Shown here piece after piece: positions 41,330 to 52,072 of a stretch of DNA of 64,000 nucleotides (the first letter of the stretch is position 1; each line of letters starts with the position of its first letter). A program made the position numbers and the translations under genes. Source of the stretch: Thermoplasmata archaeon (GTDB lineage: Archaea > Thermoplasmatota > Thermoplasmata > RBG-16-68-12 > SOIM01). A model generated the notes under the pieces. It searched no databases. It was given only the letters and a program-made list of their open reading frames with translations, and was not told the DNA's origin. Location: positions 33,063 through 97,062 of the forward strand of contig JAGLME010000026.1 of NCBI GenBank assembly GCA_023140195.1, written 5' to 3'.

Positions 41330-43558
41330 CTAAGCAACGTAAAAAGACCTGTCCCGGTCACTGTCGGGCTTCCTTCCCGCTTGATTTATCATCTGCCCGA
41401 TCGTCTCATAGAACTTGTTCGTCTCCGGATCGATCGATGGACGAACGCTCTTCCGCGCCGCGTGGAAGTGTTCCAGGGTGACTTGTTTCTTCTTTTTCTT
41501 CTCCTTCATGGCCAGCACCCCTGCTTCCCTGCAGAGCGACTGAATGTCTGCCCCAGAATAACCTTCAAGTTCATCAGCTAGTTCTTCCAGATGGACTTCC
41601 TTGTTCAGCGGCATCTTCTTGGTGTGGACTCTTAGTATCTCAAGCCTCGCGTCCCTGTCGGGTACCGGGATTAACAGGAGCCTGTCGAACCTCCCTGCTC
41701 TCAGCAGTGCAGGGTCGAGCATGTCCGGGCGGTTGGTGGCGCCCAGCACGACAACGCCCTCCAAGCTCTCCAGTCCGTCCATGGATGTCAGAAGTTGGTT
41801 CACCACTCTCTCCATGACCCCAGAATCACCCGAAGCACCGCCCCTCATGCGGGCGATTGCATCTATCTCGTCCAAGAAGATGATCGCTGGTGACACCTGC
41901 TTGGCCTTCTTGAAGATGATCCTCAATGCCTTCTCGCTCTCCCCAACCCACTTCGAGATGACCTCTGGACCTTTGACCGTGATGAAGTTCGCCTTTGATT
42001 CGTTCGCCAGTGCTTTTGCTATCAAGGTCTTGCCGCAACCCGGTGGGCCGTACAGAAGCACACCCCTGGGTGGAGTTATGCCCATTTCCTCGAACGACTC
42101 AGGGTCTGTGAGGGGCATCTCAACCATCTCCTTGAGCTTCTCCTTGATCTCAGCCAAACCTCCGACGTCCTCCCATTTCACCCGCGGGATCTCAACAAGC
42201 ACTTCCCTCATGGCGCTGGGTTCAACCTCTTTCAGGGCGTCCTTGAAGTCGTCCTTTGTGACTCTTATCTTCTCCAATATCTCCGCCGGGATCGGTTGGT
42301 CCAGATCGATCTCTGGTAGATAGCGCCTCAATGCTTTCATGGCCGCTTCCCTTGCGAGTGCTGCGAGGTCGGCTCCAACGAAGCCATACGTGATATTAGC
42401 CAGCTCCATCAATAGCTCGTCCCTGTCCTTCTCTTCCCCCTCGAACGGCATGCCCCTGGTGTGGATTTGAAGTATCTTCAGCCGTCCCTTTCGGTCCGGG
42501 ACCCCAATCTCTATCTCCCTGTCGAACCTGCCCCCTCTTCGCAGCGCCGGATCAATGGCATCTTCCCTGTTGGTGGCAGCAATGACTATCAGGTCGCCTC
42601 TCGCGCTCAGTCCGTCCATTAGTGTCAGCAGCTGGGCGACCACCCTTCTCTCCACCTCTCCGCTGACCTCTTCCCTTCTGGGCGCGATCGAATCCAGCTC
42701 ATCGATGAATATCACTGACGGGGCGCTCTTCTCGGCCTCTTCGAACTTCTCTCTCAACCGCTCCTCGGATGCGCCGTAGTACTTGGACATGATCTCTGGG
42801 CCTTGAATCGAGAAGAAGCTGGCTCCAGCCTCGCTTGCCACCGCTTTGGCTATCAGGGTCTTACCAGTTCCTGGTGGACCGAAGAGCAGAACACCCTTTG
42901 GCGGGTCGATCCCAAGTCTTTCGAAAAGCTCTGGGTGCTTCAAGGGAAGCTCTATCATCTCTCTCACTCTTTGAAGCTCATCATCCAGTCCACCTATATC
43001 CTCGTACGAGACCGTGGAGGTGATCATGTCCGCTTCACGGACAGGTTCTTCCTTCATCTCGATGATGGTGTCGTCAACTATCTGGACGATTCCCTTGGGA
43101 ACGATCTTGGTAACAAGAAACGGCAATGCGCCGCCCATGATGGCAATACCTGGAATGATCACAACATCTCCCTTGCTCATGGGCCTCTTAAGAAGCCCCC
43201 TCCGCACGAAGTTCTCTATGCCCTGGCCGAAGCTTATTTTGTGACCTTCAGAGATTATGGGTGCTATCGTTATCCTCTCAGCCTCAGAGACCTTGGCCTT
43301 CTTTATCCTCACCTTGTCGCCTATCGAGACGCCCACGTTCCGTCTGACCAGACCGTCGATCCTGATCAGGTTCTTACCCTCGTCCTCCTGCATGACCCTG
43401 AAAAGCTTGGCCGCTGTCACGTTCTTGCCGTCTATCTCGACGGTCTCCCCTATGTCAATGTTCAAGGACATTCGGGTCTGGGTGTCCACCCTGGCCCTTC
43501 CCAATCCAACATCCGATTGAGGAGCTTCAGCAACCCTGAGTTCCACTGAATCAGGCAT
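41330..43558 (-). CDS. VAT/CDC48 AAA+ ATPase
   Basis: 742 aa, full CDC48 layout: an N-terminal double-psi/beta-clam substrate domain (about 1-185), D1 with Walker [10 protein letters not shown] and Walker B IFIDELD, and D2 with GPPGCGKT and IFLDEID. Unfolds ubiquitin-like-tagged or other proteins and feeds the proteasome. The arginine fingers appear intact ([12 protein letters not shown] and [10 protein letters not shown]). The C-terminus shows the hydrophobic-tyrosine type tail (DRSFYVA). A TATA-like TATTTAAAG lies about 25-35 bp upstream of the ATG, which has GGTGGGCG before it. Confidence 0.97.
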   Translation of the reverse strand: MPDSVELRVAEAPQSDVGLGRARVDTQTRMSLNIDIGETVEIDGKNVTAAKLFRVMQEDEGKNLIRIDGLVRRNVGVSIGDKVRIKKAKVSEAERITIAPIISEGHKISFGQGIENFVRRGLLKRPMSKGDVVIIPGIAIMGGALPFLVTKIVPKGIVQIVDDTIIEMKEEPVREADMITSTVSYEDIGGLDDELQRVREMIELPLKHPELFERLGIDPPKGVLLFGPPGTGKTLIAKAVASEAGASFFSIQGPEIMSKYYGASEERLREKFEEAEKSAPSVIFIDELDSIAPRREEVSGEVERRVVAQLLTLMDGLSARGDLIVIAATNREDAIDPALRRGGRFDREIEIGVPDRKGRLKILQIHTRGMPFEGEEKDRDELLMELANITYGFVGADLAALAREAAMKALRRYLPEIDLDQPIPAEILEKIRVTKDDFKDALKEVEPSAMREVLVEIPRVKWEDVGGLAEIKEKLKEMVEMPLTDPESFEEMGITPPRGVLLYGPPGCGKTLIAKALANESKANFITVKGPEVISKWVGESEKALRIIFKKAKQVSPAIIFLDEIDAIARMRGGASGDSGVMERVVNQLLTSMDGLESLEGVVVLGATNRPDMLDPALLRAGRFDRLLLIPVPDRDARLEILRVHTKKMPLNKEVHLEELADELEGYSGADIQSLCREAGVLAMKEKKKKKQVTLEHFHAARKSVRPSIDPETNKFYETIGQMINQAGRKPDSDRDRSFYVA

Positions 43559-43633
43559 AGCGCCCACCTATTATGGAAGGCTCTTTAAATACATTACGCA
43601 ATGAATATCGCCCCTCCGCCACTGGATACGTTG

Positions 43634-44380
43634 TCAGGATTGGTTGTTCTCTTGCCTCTTTAGGGCCTCTTCGAGGGTGATGTTTCCCTCCGCCACTTGG
43701 CCGGCTAGTGACTTGGATATGGTGATCTTGCCTTTGCTCTGGATCCTGCTCCTGTTCTGAAGGTCCTTTATCTCTCCTGGGGAGGGTGTGATGGTGTATT
43801 TCCTCTTGGCCGGGTGCCCCCTCATGGAGGCTATGCCGATGGCCGCTTCCTGATCCGGTGAATCCGACCTGTGAGTCGTGCCCTTCTCATCCACGATCTC
43901 GATCTCGTAATTCTGGGTCGATAGGGAGTTTATGATCCTGTTCCTGTTGGTTGGGTCCCCGTGTCCTATCTTCAGCCCAATATGGTTCGCTGGATAGGAT
44001 GCTACTATTTCCCTCATCACAGGTGCCACGTCCTCGGGAGAGGCGGCTCCTCTGGTCTCAAGCACAATCCCGTCACCAACGACCGCGATTCCAGGCCTAG
44101 CCCCCGGGTCTATTCCCACTATCAGCTCATCGAACCGATCCTTCCCTTTGAGTATACGCAGGGATGCGGCTATCGCCATACCCACATCCGTGCAGGCGAC
44201 CTTGTTCTCGAAATCGATGTCGTTCATCTCGTCATGCGTGGTTATCACGGCACCTACGGTAGTCGGTATCGGATCATCGAAAGAGAGGCTGACGAAAGCC
44301 AGGTCTCTCCTCTTGAGAGCTTTCACCAAGTCATGGAACAACCTGAAGTCTCTTGTGAGCAGTCCGATGGTCTTCTCCAT
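43634..44380 (-). CDS. RuvC/RNase H-fold predicted nuclease
   Basis: 248 aa. IVGIDPGARPGIAVVGDG (about residues 88-105) is the first strand-turn of an RNase H/RuvC fold with its catalytic aspartate; IGLKIGHGDPTNRNR and DEKGTTHRSDSPDQEAAIGIA supply plausible further acidic residues. Conserved in archaea as a predicted nuclease with no proven target. It lies upstream of VAT on the same strand with a 75 bp gap. Confidence 0.72.
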   Translation of the reverse strand: MEKTIGLLTRDFRLFHDLVKALKRRDLAFVSLSFDDPIPTTVGAVITTHDEMNDIDFENKVACTDVGMAIAASLRILKGKDRFDELIVGIDPGARPGIAVVGDGIVLETRGAASPEDVAPVMREIVASYPANHIGLKIGHGDPTNRNRIINSLSTQNYEIEIVDEKGTTHRSDSPDQEAAIGIASMRGHPAKRKYTITPSPGEIKDLQNRSRIQSKGKITISKSLAGQVAEGNITLEEALKRQENNQS

Positions 44381-44490
44381 TACCTGTTGGATTGAGTTAC
44401 TGGAATAAACATTTTTGCGGGATTGGGAGGAAAACCTGCATAGATTTGCATATCACATTAATATTATTCAATGAAATCAGATGAAAAACA

Positions 44491-44520
44491 CTATATATAA
44501 TGGTGGCATATGTTTTATAT
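44491..44520 (+). promoter_or_regulatory. Strong AT-rich promoter for the 42-aa gene
   Basis: Two TATA-like boxes, CTATATATAA (44491-44500) and GTTTTATAT (44512-44520), precede the small gene at 44575. The second would start a transcript near 44545-44550. The run of TATA elements suggests a highly expressed or tightly tuned gene. Confidence 0.45.
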
Positions 44521-44574
44521 GAGGGGAATTTGAACGAGAGTTCTTGTTTCTCTCATTCTTGGAAGGCAGGTATC

Positions 44575-44703
44575 ATGGCTAGAAATGGGAAGAGTGAAGT
44601 TGTAAAAACGTTGATTGTGGTTGCCATCGGTGCCGTTGCGATTTTCAGCGTCTACGGCTTCGTTAAACTTCTGGCATACTTCGGTCAATTGCCGATACCT
44701 TAG
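44575..44703 (+). CDS. 42-aa single-helix membrane peptide
   Basis: MARNGKSEVVKTLIVVAIGA then a hydrophobic run to FVKLLAYFG, ending QLPIP. One membrane helix with a short basic N-terminus. The ATG has GGAAGGCAGG 4-13 nt upstream; a longer reading from 44500 begins inside the promoter. It is 3 bp from the dnaJ stop on the opposite strand. Not similar to SecE or Sec61-beta as far as I can see. Confidence 0.5.
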   Translation: MARNGKSEVVKTLIVVAIGAVAIFSVYGFVKLLAYFGQLPIP

Positions 44704-44705
44704 TC

Positions 44706-45869
44706 CTACCTTCTCTTGTGGAAAATCCTTTTCTTACCTTTCTTGTGGTAGTCTCCATCGACTTCAGCGAACTCCTTCATGAGCCTCCGTTGGTCGGACG
44801 ATAGCTTCTCCGGCGTGACCACGACCACCCTGACGAGCTCATCACCTCTCACGTAGCCGTCGATGTTCGGCAGCCCCTTTCTCCTGATCTTGAAGATGGT
44901 ATCGGTCTGCGTTCCTGGAGGTATGGTCAGTCTGGCCCTCCCGTCCAGCGTGGGGACCTCGACCTTGTCGCCCAGCGCCGCCTGAGCGAAACTTATCGGA
45001 AGTTCAAGTATGATGTCCGCACCTCTCCTATCGAAGATCTCGTGGGGTTTGACGTGAACGAAAATGTACAAGTTCCCGGGGGGTCCTCCCAGATCTCCGG
45101 CCTCTCCTTTTCCGGTTATCTTCAACCTGAGGCCATCGAAGGCGCCCTTGGGAACATCTATTTCCAGCGTGCTGGTCTTGTGGATCGAACCGCTCCCCCG
45201 GCATTCCGGACACACCTTCTCCGCGAGCTGTCCCCTTCCCCTGCACTTGGGGCATGTGGTAATGGTTATGAACTGGCTGTAGCCTTCTCTCCTCACATCC
45301 TGCACCTGACCGTTGCCGTTGCACATGGTGCATGTTGAGATCATCCCCCCCTCTGCTCCTGTCCCGTTGCAGGATTCGCACTGTGCCAAATGAGGTATCT
45401 TGACCCGCTTCTTTATCCCATGGGCCGCATCCTCCAGTGTGATGTCAAGATCGAACCTGATGTCTCGCCCTCTTCTCCTTGACGGCCCTCTTCGAGCTCT
45501 GCTCCCGAAGAGATCACCGAATATGTCCCCGCCGAAACGTATCCCGAAGAGATCCCTGAAGACGTCCCTCCCGAAGATGTCCTCTATGTCCCGGTAATGT
45601 GTGAAGTCCGACCAAGTGAACCCGCCAGTTCCGAAAGACGACTCAACGCCAGCATGACCGTGCCTGTCGTATCTCGCCTTCTTATCATTGTCCGCAAGAA
45701 CTTCGTACGCTTCGGAGACCTCTTTGAACTTCTCCGCCGTGGGCTTGGGATTCTCTTTGTTCAAATCTGGATGATACTTCTTGGCGAGCTTGCGGTAAGC
45801 CTTCTTTATGTCCTTCTCAGAGGCACCTTTCTCGATCTCCAGTACCTCATAATAATCTCGTTTGGCCAT
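44706..45869 (-). CDS. dnaJ: DnaJ co-chaperone
   Basis: 387 aa, type I DnaJ. J domain with HPD at residues 33-35, a Gly/Phe-rich segment, four CxxCxGxG zinc motifs ([32 protein letters not shown]) and two beta-sandwich client domains. Stimulates DnaK ATP hydrolysis and delivers clients. A TATA-like TTTATATTC at about 45894-45902 may give it a separate promoter just downstream of dnaK. Confidence 0.98.
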   Translation of the reverse strand: MAKRDYYEVLEIEKGASEKDIKKAYRKLAKKYHPDLNKENPKPTAEKFKEVSEAYEVLADNDKKARYDRHGHAGVESSFGTGGFTWSDFTHYRDIEDIFGRDVFRDLFGIRFGGDIFGDLFGSRARRGPSRRRGRDIRFDLDITLEDAAHGIKKRVKIPHLAQCESCNGTGAEGGMISTCTMCNGNGQVQDVRREGYSQFITITTCPKCRGRGQLAEKVCPECRGSGSIHKTSTLEIDVPKGAFDGLRLKITGKGEAGDLGGPPGNLYIFVHVKPHEIFDRRGADIILELPISFAQAALGDKVEVPTLDGRARLTIPPGTQTDTIFKIRRKGLPNIDGYVRGDELVRVVVVTPEKLSSDQRRLMKEFAEVDGDYHKKGKKRIFHKRR

Positions 45870-45904
45870 TCTGAGTGTGATACATCACGGACTGAATATA
45901 AAGT

Positions 45905-47746
45905 CTACTCATCGTCCACTATCTCGTATTCCGCGTCCCTGACCTTCTCGTCATCCGAGGGTTCTTTCTCCTCTTCCCTGGGTTCGGCCTGCTGCTGAGC
46001 CGCGGTCTTCTGATAAATCTCGGTGCCTATCTTCTGGACCTCTTTTGCCAGGATCTCCATGCTCTGCTTGATCAGTGCGATGTCATCCGCTTCTAGTGCT
46101 TTCCGGACATCCTCGATCTTCTCCTTGACCGCGTTCTTGGTCTCGTCACTTATCTGGTCACCCAGTTCCTCAAGGGTCTTCTCAGAGGAATAGATGAGTG
46201 AATCGGCTGCGTTCATGGTCTCCACGATCTCCCTCCTCTTCTTGTCCTCTTCGGCGGAGTCCTCGGCGTCCTTTATCATTCCGTCTATCTCATTCTCGCT
46301 GAGCTTGGTGGATGCGGTTATCGTTATGGTCTGCTCCTTTCCGGTGCCCAGGTCCTTGGCAGATACGTTCATGATCCCGTTCTCGTCGATGTCGAATGAG
46401 ACCTCTATCTGGGGTATGCCCCTTGGCGCGGGCGGAATGCCAACGAGATGGAACCTGCCCAATGTAGTGTTGTCCTGGGACATATCCCTCTCTCCTTGCA
46501 GGACGTGGACATCGACGCTCGTCTGTCCGTCAGCGGCCGTCGTGAAGATCTGGCTCTTGCTGGTGGGAATGGTCGCGTTCCTTTCTATCAACTTGGTCAT
46601 CACCCCGCCGAGGGTTTCCACACCCACTGACAATGGGGTAACATCAAGAAGCAATAGGTCGGTCACTTCTCCAGCGAGAACACCACCTTGAATGGCAGCT
46701 CCCATGGCGACGCACTGCATGGGGTCCACCCCGCGTTCGGCCTTCTTCCCGATTATCTTCTCGAACCTCTCCTTGACCACTGGCATGCGGGTCGGGCCGC
46801 CTACCAAGATCACCTTTCCGATATCCTTGTAATCCAATTTGGCGTCCTTGAAGGCCTTCCCTATGGGCTCTTCGCAGCGGGAGAGCACCGGTTCAACCAG
46901 TTCCTCCAGTTTCGCCCTTGTCAAGCTCATTTCCAGATGCTTTGGTTTGTCATCCTTCGATGCTATGAAAGGTAGGTTGATCGTAGTGGATACCGTGCTG
47001 GATAGTTCGATTTTGGCCTTCTCTGCGGCATCCCGGAGCCTCTGCATGGCGTTCAGGTCGCCCGTGAGGTCGATATCCTCCTTCTTCTGGAATTCGGCCG
47101 CCAGCCAATCGACGATCTTCTCATCCATGTCCGAGCCGCCCAGTTGTGTGTCACCACTCGTCGAAACGACCTCGAACACCCCATCACCTATCTCCATTAT
47201 GGTGACATCGAACGTTCCGCCGCCCAGGTCCAGAACCACGAGCTTCTGTTCCTCGATCTTCTCCAGACCGTATGCGATTGCGGCGGCCGTGGGCTCGTTG
47301 ATGAGCCTCTGGACCTTCAGACCCGCTATCTCCCCGGCGTCCTTCGTGGCCTGCCTCTGATTGTCGTTGAAATATGCTGGAACCGTGATGACGGCATCGG
47401 TCACTTTCTCTCCCAGAAAGGATTCCGCGTCGGTCTTTATCTTCTGCAGGATCATCGCCGATATCTCTTGGGGAGTGTATTCCTTGTCACCGATTTTCAC
47501 CTTGTGGTCCGTCCCCATTTTCCTCTTGATCCTCATTACCGTCTTCTCAGGGTTCAGAACCGCCTGTCTCTTTGCAGCTTCCCCTACCAGACGCTGACCG
47601 TCCTCGGTAAAGGCGACCACTGACGGGAACATCTTCCCGCCGAACGACGTGCCTTCGGCACTGGGTATTATCTTCGGCCTTCCACCTTCCAGGTAAGCAG
47701 CTTCCGAATTAGTCGTCCCCAGATCTATCCCTATTATCTTCGTCAT
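45905..47746 (-). CDS. dnaK: DnaK (Hsp70) chaperone
   Basis: 613 aa. ATPase domain opening with [17 protein letters not shown], plus [20 protein letters not shown] and [11 protein letters not shown]; substrate domain and helical lid; acidic C-terminus ending [15 protein letters not shown]. The signature is bacterial, consistent with the known early transfer of DnaK to some archaea. The start codon lies 38 bp inside the 3' end of grpE, an unusually deep coupling overlap. Confidence 0.98.
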   Translation of the reverse strand: MTKIIGIDLGTTNSEAAYLEGGRPKIIPSAEGTSFGGKMFPSVVAFTEDGQRLVGEAAKRQAVLNPEKTVMRIKRKMGTDHKVKIGDKEYTPQEISAMILQKIKTDAESFLGEKVTDAVITVPAYFNDNQRQATKDAGEIAGLKVQRLINEPTAAAIAYGLEKIEEQKLVVLDLGGGTFDVTIMEIGDGVFEVVSTSGDTQLGGSDMDEKIVDWLAAEFQKKEDIDLTGDLNAMQRLRDAAEKAKIELSSTVSTTINLPFIASKDDKPKHLEMSLTRAKLEELVEPVLSRCEEPIGKAFKDAKLDYKDIGKVILVGGPTRMPVVKERFEKIIGKKAERGVDPMQCVAMGAAIQGGVLAGEVTDLLLLDVTPLSVGVETLGGVMTKLIERNATIPTSKSQIFTTAADGQTSVDVHVLQGERDMSQDNTTLGRFHLVGIPPAPRGIPQIEVSFDIDENGIMNVSAKDLGTGKEQTITITASTKLSENEIDGMIKDAEDSAEEDKKRREIVETMNAADSLIYSSEKTLEELGDQISDETKNAVKEKIEDVRKALEADDIALIKQSMEILAKEVQKIGTEIYQKTAAQQQAEPREEEKEPSDDEKVRDAEYEIVDDE

Positions 47747-48248
47747 TGCCTTCCTCCTTCACTTCATTCTTCACTACGACCACCTTTGATGGTCTCAATA
47801 CCTTGGATTTGAAACTATATCCTTTCTGGATGACCTCTGCTATCTTGTTGCTTTCCATCTCCCCGTTCTCCACCTGGGATACGCATTCGTGCTTGAAAGG
47901 GTCGAAGTCATCGCCCACGGCCCCGATCTCTTCCAGTCCCTCGTTCCTGAGCGTTTCAAGGAGGTTGTTGTAGATCATCCTGACCCCGTTCGCGTCCTCC
48001 TCGTCCTTGATAGTGTCGCCGGCCTTTTCGAGATCGTCCACAATGGGCAGTATGGTGGAGAATATCTTCTGATAGGAATACTCAGTGAACACTTGCATCT
48101 CCTTGGCCGTTCTCTTCTTGTAGTTCTCGTATTCGGCCTGGAGGTACTTGAGTCGCTTGAGCAGGTCATCCTGGCTTTCGGCCTCTTCTGCTTCCGGCTC
48201 ATCGATCTGTTGTTCTGTTGTCTGGTTCCCGTTCTCTTCTTCTGGCAT
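47709..48248 (-). CDS. grpE: GrpE nucleotide exchange factor
   Basis: 179 aa. Acidic N-terminus, long helix ([20 protein letters not shown]), four-helix core and the final beta region ([18 protein letters not shown]), matching GrpE. It releases ADP from DnaK. Its last 11 codons and stop (reading NRDRSGDD) are read in another frame as the start of DnaK (IGIDLGTT). GAGGAAGG is close upstream of the ATG. Confidence 0.95.
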   Translation of the reverse strand: MPEEENGNQTTEQQIDEPEAEEAESQDDLLKRLKYLQAEYENYKKRTAKEMQVFTEYSYQKIFSTILPIVDDLEKAGDTIKDEEDANGVRMIYNNLLETLRNEGLEEIGAVGDDFDPFKHECVSQVENGEMESNKIAEVIQKGYSFKSKVLRPSKVVVVKNEVKEEGNDEDNRDRSGDD

Positions 48249-48358
48249 CAGACCTTCCTCGTTTGCCTTAATGCGCTTGAGATGAGTTCTTGCGGGCGCT
48301 GGTAGCGATTCCGATGATCTGTATCTATCGTGGGGTGGGAAATAAGAGAGGAAGAAGG

Positions 48359-49999
48359 TTAGAAGTCTTCTCCCATTCCGCCCATTCCACCAGGTCCGCC
48401 TGGCATCGGTGGGCCTTCGCCGCCCTTTGAAGCGATCACATCATCGATCCTCAGGACCATCACTGCTGCATCGGTCGCAGACTCGATTGCCTGTGTTCCG
48501 ACCCTTATCGGCTCAAGGACGTTGTTCCTCTTCATGTCGAGGAGACCGCCTGAAACGACGTTGACCCCGGCATGCTTCTTGCCCTTCTTGTGCGCTTTCC
48601 TCAGGTCTATCAGGGTGTCAATGGGATCAAGGCCAGCGTTCTCTGCCAGTGTTCTTGGAATGACCTCCATGGCCTCCGCGAAGGCATCGATGGCGATCTG
48701 TTCCCTGCCTCCCACTGAAGACGCATATTCCCTGAGTTTGAGAGCGATTTCTGAAGCTGCAGAACCGCCACCAGTAACTATCCTTCCGTCTTCGATGGCA
48801 ACCGCAACAACGCTTAGGGCGTCCTCCAGAGACCTGTCGAGCTCGTCGACCACGTGCTCGGTTCCGCCTCGGATGAGTATGGATACCGCCTTCGGGCTCT
48901 TGCAGCCAGTTACGAAGGTCATGTCGTCGTCGCCGATCTTCTCCTGCCTGACGCTCTTGGCTGCACCCAGATCGCCCTTGACAAGTTCGTCAAGCTTGGT
49001 GATGATGGTGCCGCCTGTGGACTTCGAAAGTTTCTCCATGTCCGATTTCTTGACCCTTCGGACCACGTAGATGTCTTCCTTGGCCAGAAAGTGCTGTGCA
49101 AGGTCGTCTATGCCCTTCTGACAGAAGACCACGTTCGCGCCGCTCTTCTTGATGGTCTGGACCATCCCTTTGAGCATGTTCTCCTCTTCCTGCAGGAACG
49201 CGTTTAGCTGAGAGGGATCGGTTATCTCTATCTTCGCGTCGACCTCTGTCTTCTTGACCTCGAGAGCGGAATCTATCAAAGCGATTCTGGCGTTCTTCAC
49301 TGACTTGGGCATTCCAGTATGGACAACTTCCTTGTCTATGATTATTCCGTGGATCATCTCTGTGTCGGTGACCGATCCGCCCTGTTTCTTTATCACCTGG
49401 ATGTCGTCGGTGTCCACCCGGTACTTGCCCTTGCTGTGCTCCTCGGCTACCGAGATAACAGCGTCGACTGCCACATCTGCCAGGAGGTCCCTGTGGGTCG
49501 AGGCGCTCTTGCTGATCATTGCAGTTGTAGCAATGTTGTGGAGCGTCTTCCGGTCCTTTATCGAGACCTTCTGTGCGATCTTGTCCAGAACCTCTCTCGC
49601 CTTGTTGGCCGCCAGTCTGAAACCGCCTGCGATGATGGTCGGATGTATGTTGGACTCTATCATGCCCTCGCTCTTCTTCAGAAGCTCTCCTGCCAGGATG
49701 ACCGCGGTCGTTGTACCGTCCCCGCATTCCTCGTCCTGGGTCTTGGCGACTTCCACCAGCATCTTGGCTGCTGGATGTTCGATATCAATCTCCTTGAGAA
49801 TGGTCACACCGTCATTTGTGATCACAACGTCCCCCATGCTGTCCACGAGCATCTTGTCCATGCCCCTTGGACCGAGGGTGGATCTCACAGCATCCGCGAC
49901 CGCCTTTGCGGCAGCGATGTTGTTGAACTGTGCGCCCTTTCCCTTTTCCCTTCTTGTTCCTTCCTTTAGTATCAAGATTGGTGTTTGTCCACCTAACAT
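48359..49999 (-). CDS. Thermosome (group II chaperonin) subunit
   Basis: 546 aa with intact group II features: [46 protein letters not shown] with the catalytic aspartate, and [14 protein letters not shown]; it ends in a Gly/Met tail ([10 protein letters not shown]). Forms double rings with built-in lids and folds proteins with ATP. A strong GGAGGAA site sits 6 nt upstream and a TATA box at 50048-50058. The U-rich tract after the stop could end the transcript. Confidence 0.97.
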   Translation of the reverse strand: MLGGQTPILILKEGTRREKGKGAQFNNIAAAKAVADAVRSTLGPRGMDKMLVDSMGDVVITNDGVTILKEIDIEHPAAKMLVEVAKTQDEECGDGTTTAVILAGELLKKSEGMIESNIHPTIIAGGFRLAANKAREVLDKIAQKVSIKDRKTLHNIATTAMISKSASTHRDLLADVAVDAVISVAEEHSKGKYRVDTDDIQVIKKQGGSVTDTEMIHGIIIDKEVVHTGMPKSVKNARIALIDSALEVKKTEVDAKIEITDPSQLNAFLQEEENMLKGMVQTIKKSGANVVFCQKGIDDLAQHFLAKEDIYVVRRVKKSDMEKLSKSTGGTIITKLDELVKGDLGAAKSVRQEKIGDDDMTFVTGCKSPKAVSILIRGGTEHVVDELDRSLEDALSVVAVAIEDGRIVTGGGSAASEIALKLREYASSVGGREQIAIDAFAEAMEVIPRTLAENAGLDPIDTLIDLRKAHKKGKKHAGVNVVSGGLLDMKRNNVLEPIRVGTQAIESATDAAVMVLRIDDVIASKGGEGPPMPGGPGGMGGMGEDF

Positions 50000-50047
50000 T
50001 CTTATTCCTCCATTAGTGCTGAAGTGTTTCCTCTATGATTGAACTTC

Positions 50048-50100
50048 TATATAAACATATTGAATATTTGGGTATAGGCCATTCCCGGAAAAGTATAATA
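50048..50100. promoter_or_regulatory. Divergent promoters: thermosome and IMPase operon
   Basis: Minus strand: TGTTTATATAG (50048-50058) about 25 bp before the expected thermosome transcript start. Plus strand: AAGTATAATA (50091-50100), 25 bp before the IMPase ATG, so that gene is leaderless. The two cores are 33 bp apart. Confidence 0.5.
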
Positions 50101-50124
50101 TCTCGGAACTTCTGTGCTGTAACG

Positions 50125-50886
50125 ATGATAGGTCTCCTGGAGGAGATTGCTGAAGCGGTTCACCTTGCTGTCAGGGGACGGGAAGGGGAGGACCTGAGCG
50201 CCGAGATGGGAATGGGTGCTGATGGAACGCCCACGCAGAAGATTGATCGGATCGCGGAGGAGGCCATATTAGAGACTTTGAATGAACACGGGAACCCGCT
50301 CAACGTCCTGAGCGAGGAGGCCGACTTCATTGACAATGGTGCCGAACAGACGCTCGTGATCGACCCCGTAGACGGCACTTACAATGCTCTGGCGGGGATA
50401 CCGTTCTACTCAGTTTCATTAGCGGTGGGAAAGGAGGTCATGTCCGATATCGAGTTCGGACTCATCAGGGACCTTGCCAATGGGACCGTCTATCACTCCG
50501 AGAAAGGCAGAGGTGCATACAAGGACGGATCACCCATCAAGGTCAAGGAATACGATCCAGACAAGTCGGTCTTCCTGCTGTATCTGGGCAGCAATGCAAA
50601 TCCCAAGGCGTTCGAATTGGCGGCAATGGCCAGGAGAGCCAGGAACTATGGTGCCGCCTCGCTGGAGCTGGCCATGGTGGCAAGCGGTGTCGCCGACCTG
50701 TACATGGTGGACGCCGAACCCATGATCAGACTGGTGGACCTTGCAGCAGGGGCACTCATATTGAGGGAGGCCGGAGGAGAAATATACAATACAGATGGAG
50801 ATGTTCTCGAATTGATGTTCGGTCCTCGAGAGAGGTCGAATTTCATCGCCGTAGGGGACAAAAAGCTGCTGGATGAGGTAATATGA
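50125..50886 (+). CDS. Archaeal inositol monophosphatase/fructose-1,6-bisphosphatase family
   Basis: 253 aa. Metal-binding signature IDPVDGTYNAL (Asp80, Asp83) with an upstream glutamate in LSEEADF (Glu64/65) and a second aspartate site near the end (VADLYMVDAEP). Archaeal members often have both IMPase and FBPase activity, serving inositol lipid or gluconeogenesis. The ATG at 50125 is leaderless-like; a longer ATG at 50035 would run over the promoter. Overlaps the NAD kinase start by 4 bp. Confidence 0.9.
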   Translation: MIGLLEEIAEAVHLAVRGREGEDLSAEMGMGADGTPTQKIDRIAEEAILETLNEHGNPLNVLSEEADFIDNGAEQTLVIDPVDGTYNALAGIPFYSVSLAVGKEVMSDIEFGLIRDLANGTVYHSEKGRGAYKDGSPIKVKEYDPDKSVFLLYLGSNANPKAFELAAMARRARNYGAASLELAMVASGVADLYMVDAEPMIRLVDLAAGALILREAGGEIYNTDGDVLELMFGPRERSNFIAVGDKKLLDEVI

Positions 50887-51680
50887 GAATAGGAATATCC
50901 GCAAAGCCAGAAGTGGAGGGTCTGGATAAGCTGGCCGAAAGGATCGAAGCGGCTCTTGGCAGCCACGAGGTCATGTACGATACCGACCCCGCAAAGGTCC
51001 TGGGCAAGGAACCGACACCGATCGACCAGATGGACGCGGACTTCATTGTCACTATAGGTGGGGACGGAACCATTCTCAGAGCATTTCAGCGATCGAACTC
51101 CAAACTTCTCGGCATCAACGCCGGTGTCATGGGCTTCTTGACGGAGGTACAGGTGGATGACATCGAGACTGCCATCGAGAAGGTCCTGAATGGGGACTAC
51201 AAGCTGGATGAGAGGATCAAGTTGAAGATTCTCAAGGACGGCGAGAGGGTCTCCGACTGCCTCAACGAGGTCGTGTTCCACACCGCCCACGTGGCAAAGA
51301 TGAGGCACTTCAAGATCACGATAGATGGGAGCCTGGCAGACGACTTCAGGGCGGATGGTGTAATGATAGCCACTCCCACCGGTTCAACCAGCTATGCAAT
51401 GAGCGCCGGAGGTCCGATAATAGATCCCAGGGTGGAGGCAATGGTCATGGTTCCGATAGCACCGTTCAAGCTATCAGGAAGACCCCTGGTGATACCCGCA
51501 AAGAGCTGTATCGAGATGGAGTTTGCAGAGTCGAAGGAGTGCCACATGGTCCTGGACGGGCAGGAGATAATCTCACTCTCGGGGAGAGAGAAGGTGGAGA
51601 TGACCATCTCAGAGAACAAGGCCAGCTTCATCAGGTTCCAGGAAGATTTCTATGCAAGGTTCCTTGAGAAACTGGGTTGA
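50883..51680 (+). CDS. nadK: NAD kinase
   Basis: 265 aa. GGDGT at residues 59-63 in TIGGDGTILRAF, and the second signature TPTGSTSYAMSAGG, mark ATP- or polyphosphate-dependent phosphorylation of NAD to NADP. The ATG overlaps the IMPase stop, and its stop is overlapped by the next start, giving a tight three-gene operon. Archaeal fusions of NADK with this IMPase type exist, which supports linked function. Confidence 0.95.
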   Translation: MRIGISAKPEVEGLDKLAERIEAALGSHEVMYDTDPAKVLGKEPTPIDQMDADFIVTIGGDGTILRAFQRSNSKLLGINAGVMGFLTEVQVDDIETAIEKVLNGDYKLDERIKLKILKDGERVSDCLNEVVFHTAHVAKMRHFKITIDGSLADDFRADGVMIATPTGSTSYAMSAGGPIIDPRVEAMVMVPIAPFKLSGRPLVIPAKSCIEMEFAESKECHMVLDGQEIISLSGREKVEMTISENKASFIRFQEDFYARFLEKLG

Positions 51681-52072
51681 GCGTGATTGAAGTGGGTAGG
51701 AAGAGGGCCTATGCGATAACGAGGGAGACGCTCGACCTGATTCTTGAGGTCTCAAAGGAGAACTTCCCAAACGAGTTCGCCGCCGTACTCAGGTGCGAAG
51801 ACGGCATCATCACCGAGATAATGCTTCTGCCTGGCACCATTTCCGGGGAAAGGTCCGCACTTCTCCGCTTGCACATGCTGCCGATCGATTACACCGTCGT
51901 GGGAACGGTCCACTCGCATCCCAGTGAGTACAACAATCCTTCTGGCGCCGACCTGGGGCTCTTCAGGAAGTTCGGCTACGTGCACATAATCACAAAGGTC
52001 CCATACAAGCCCGATTCATGGAAAGCCTGGGATCTGGACGGCAACCCCTATTCTCTCGAGGTCATTGACTGA
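51677..52072 (+). CDS. JAMM/MPN metalloprotease-like protein
   Basis: 131 aa. The JAMM metal site is complete: Glu33 (in NEFAAVL) and H79-S-H81 with Ser89 and Asp92 (VHSHPSEYNNPSGADL). Such archaeal proteases cleave ubiquitin-like SAMP tags. The TTG start at 51677 overlaps the NAD kinase stop; a GTG two codons later is also possible. VAT, another part of ubiquitin-like proteolysis, is encoded elsewhere in the window. Confidence 0.85.
   Translation: MSVIEVGRKRAYAITRETLDLILEVSKENFPNEFAAVLRCEDGIITEIMLLPGTISGERSALLRLHMLPIDYTVVGTVHSHPSEYNNPSGADLGLFRKFGYVHIITKVPYKPDSWKAWDLDGNPYSLEVID

Noticed and set aside
44575..44703. SecE or Sec61-beta subunit
   Set aside because: Size and one helix fit, but neither the SecE nor the Sec61-beta conserved residues could be found.
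48990..49727. 245-codon minus-strand frame inside the thermosome gene
   Set aside because: It is an out-of-frame shadow, rich in Arg/Gly/Gln from the codon bias of the thermosome gene.
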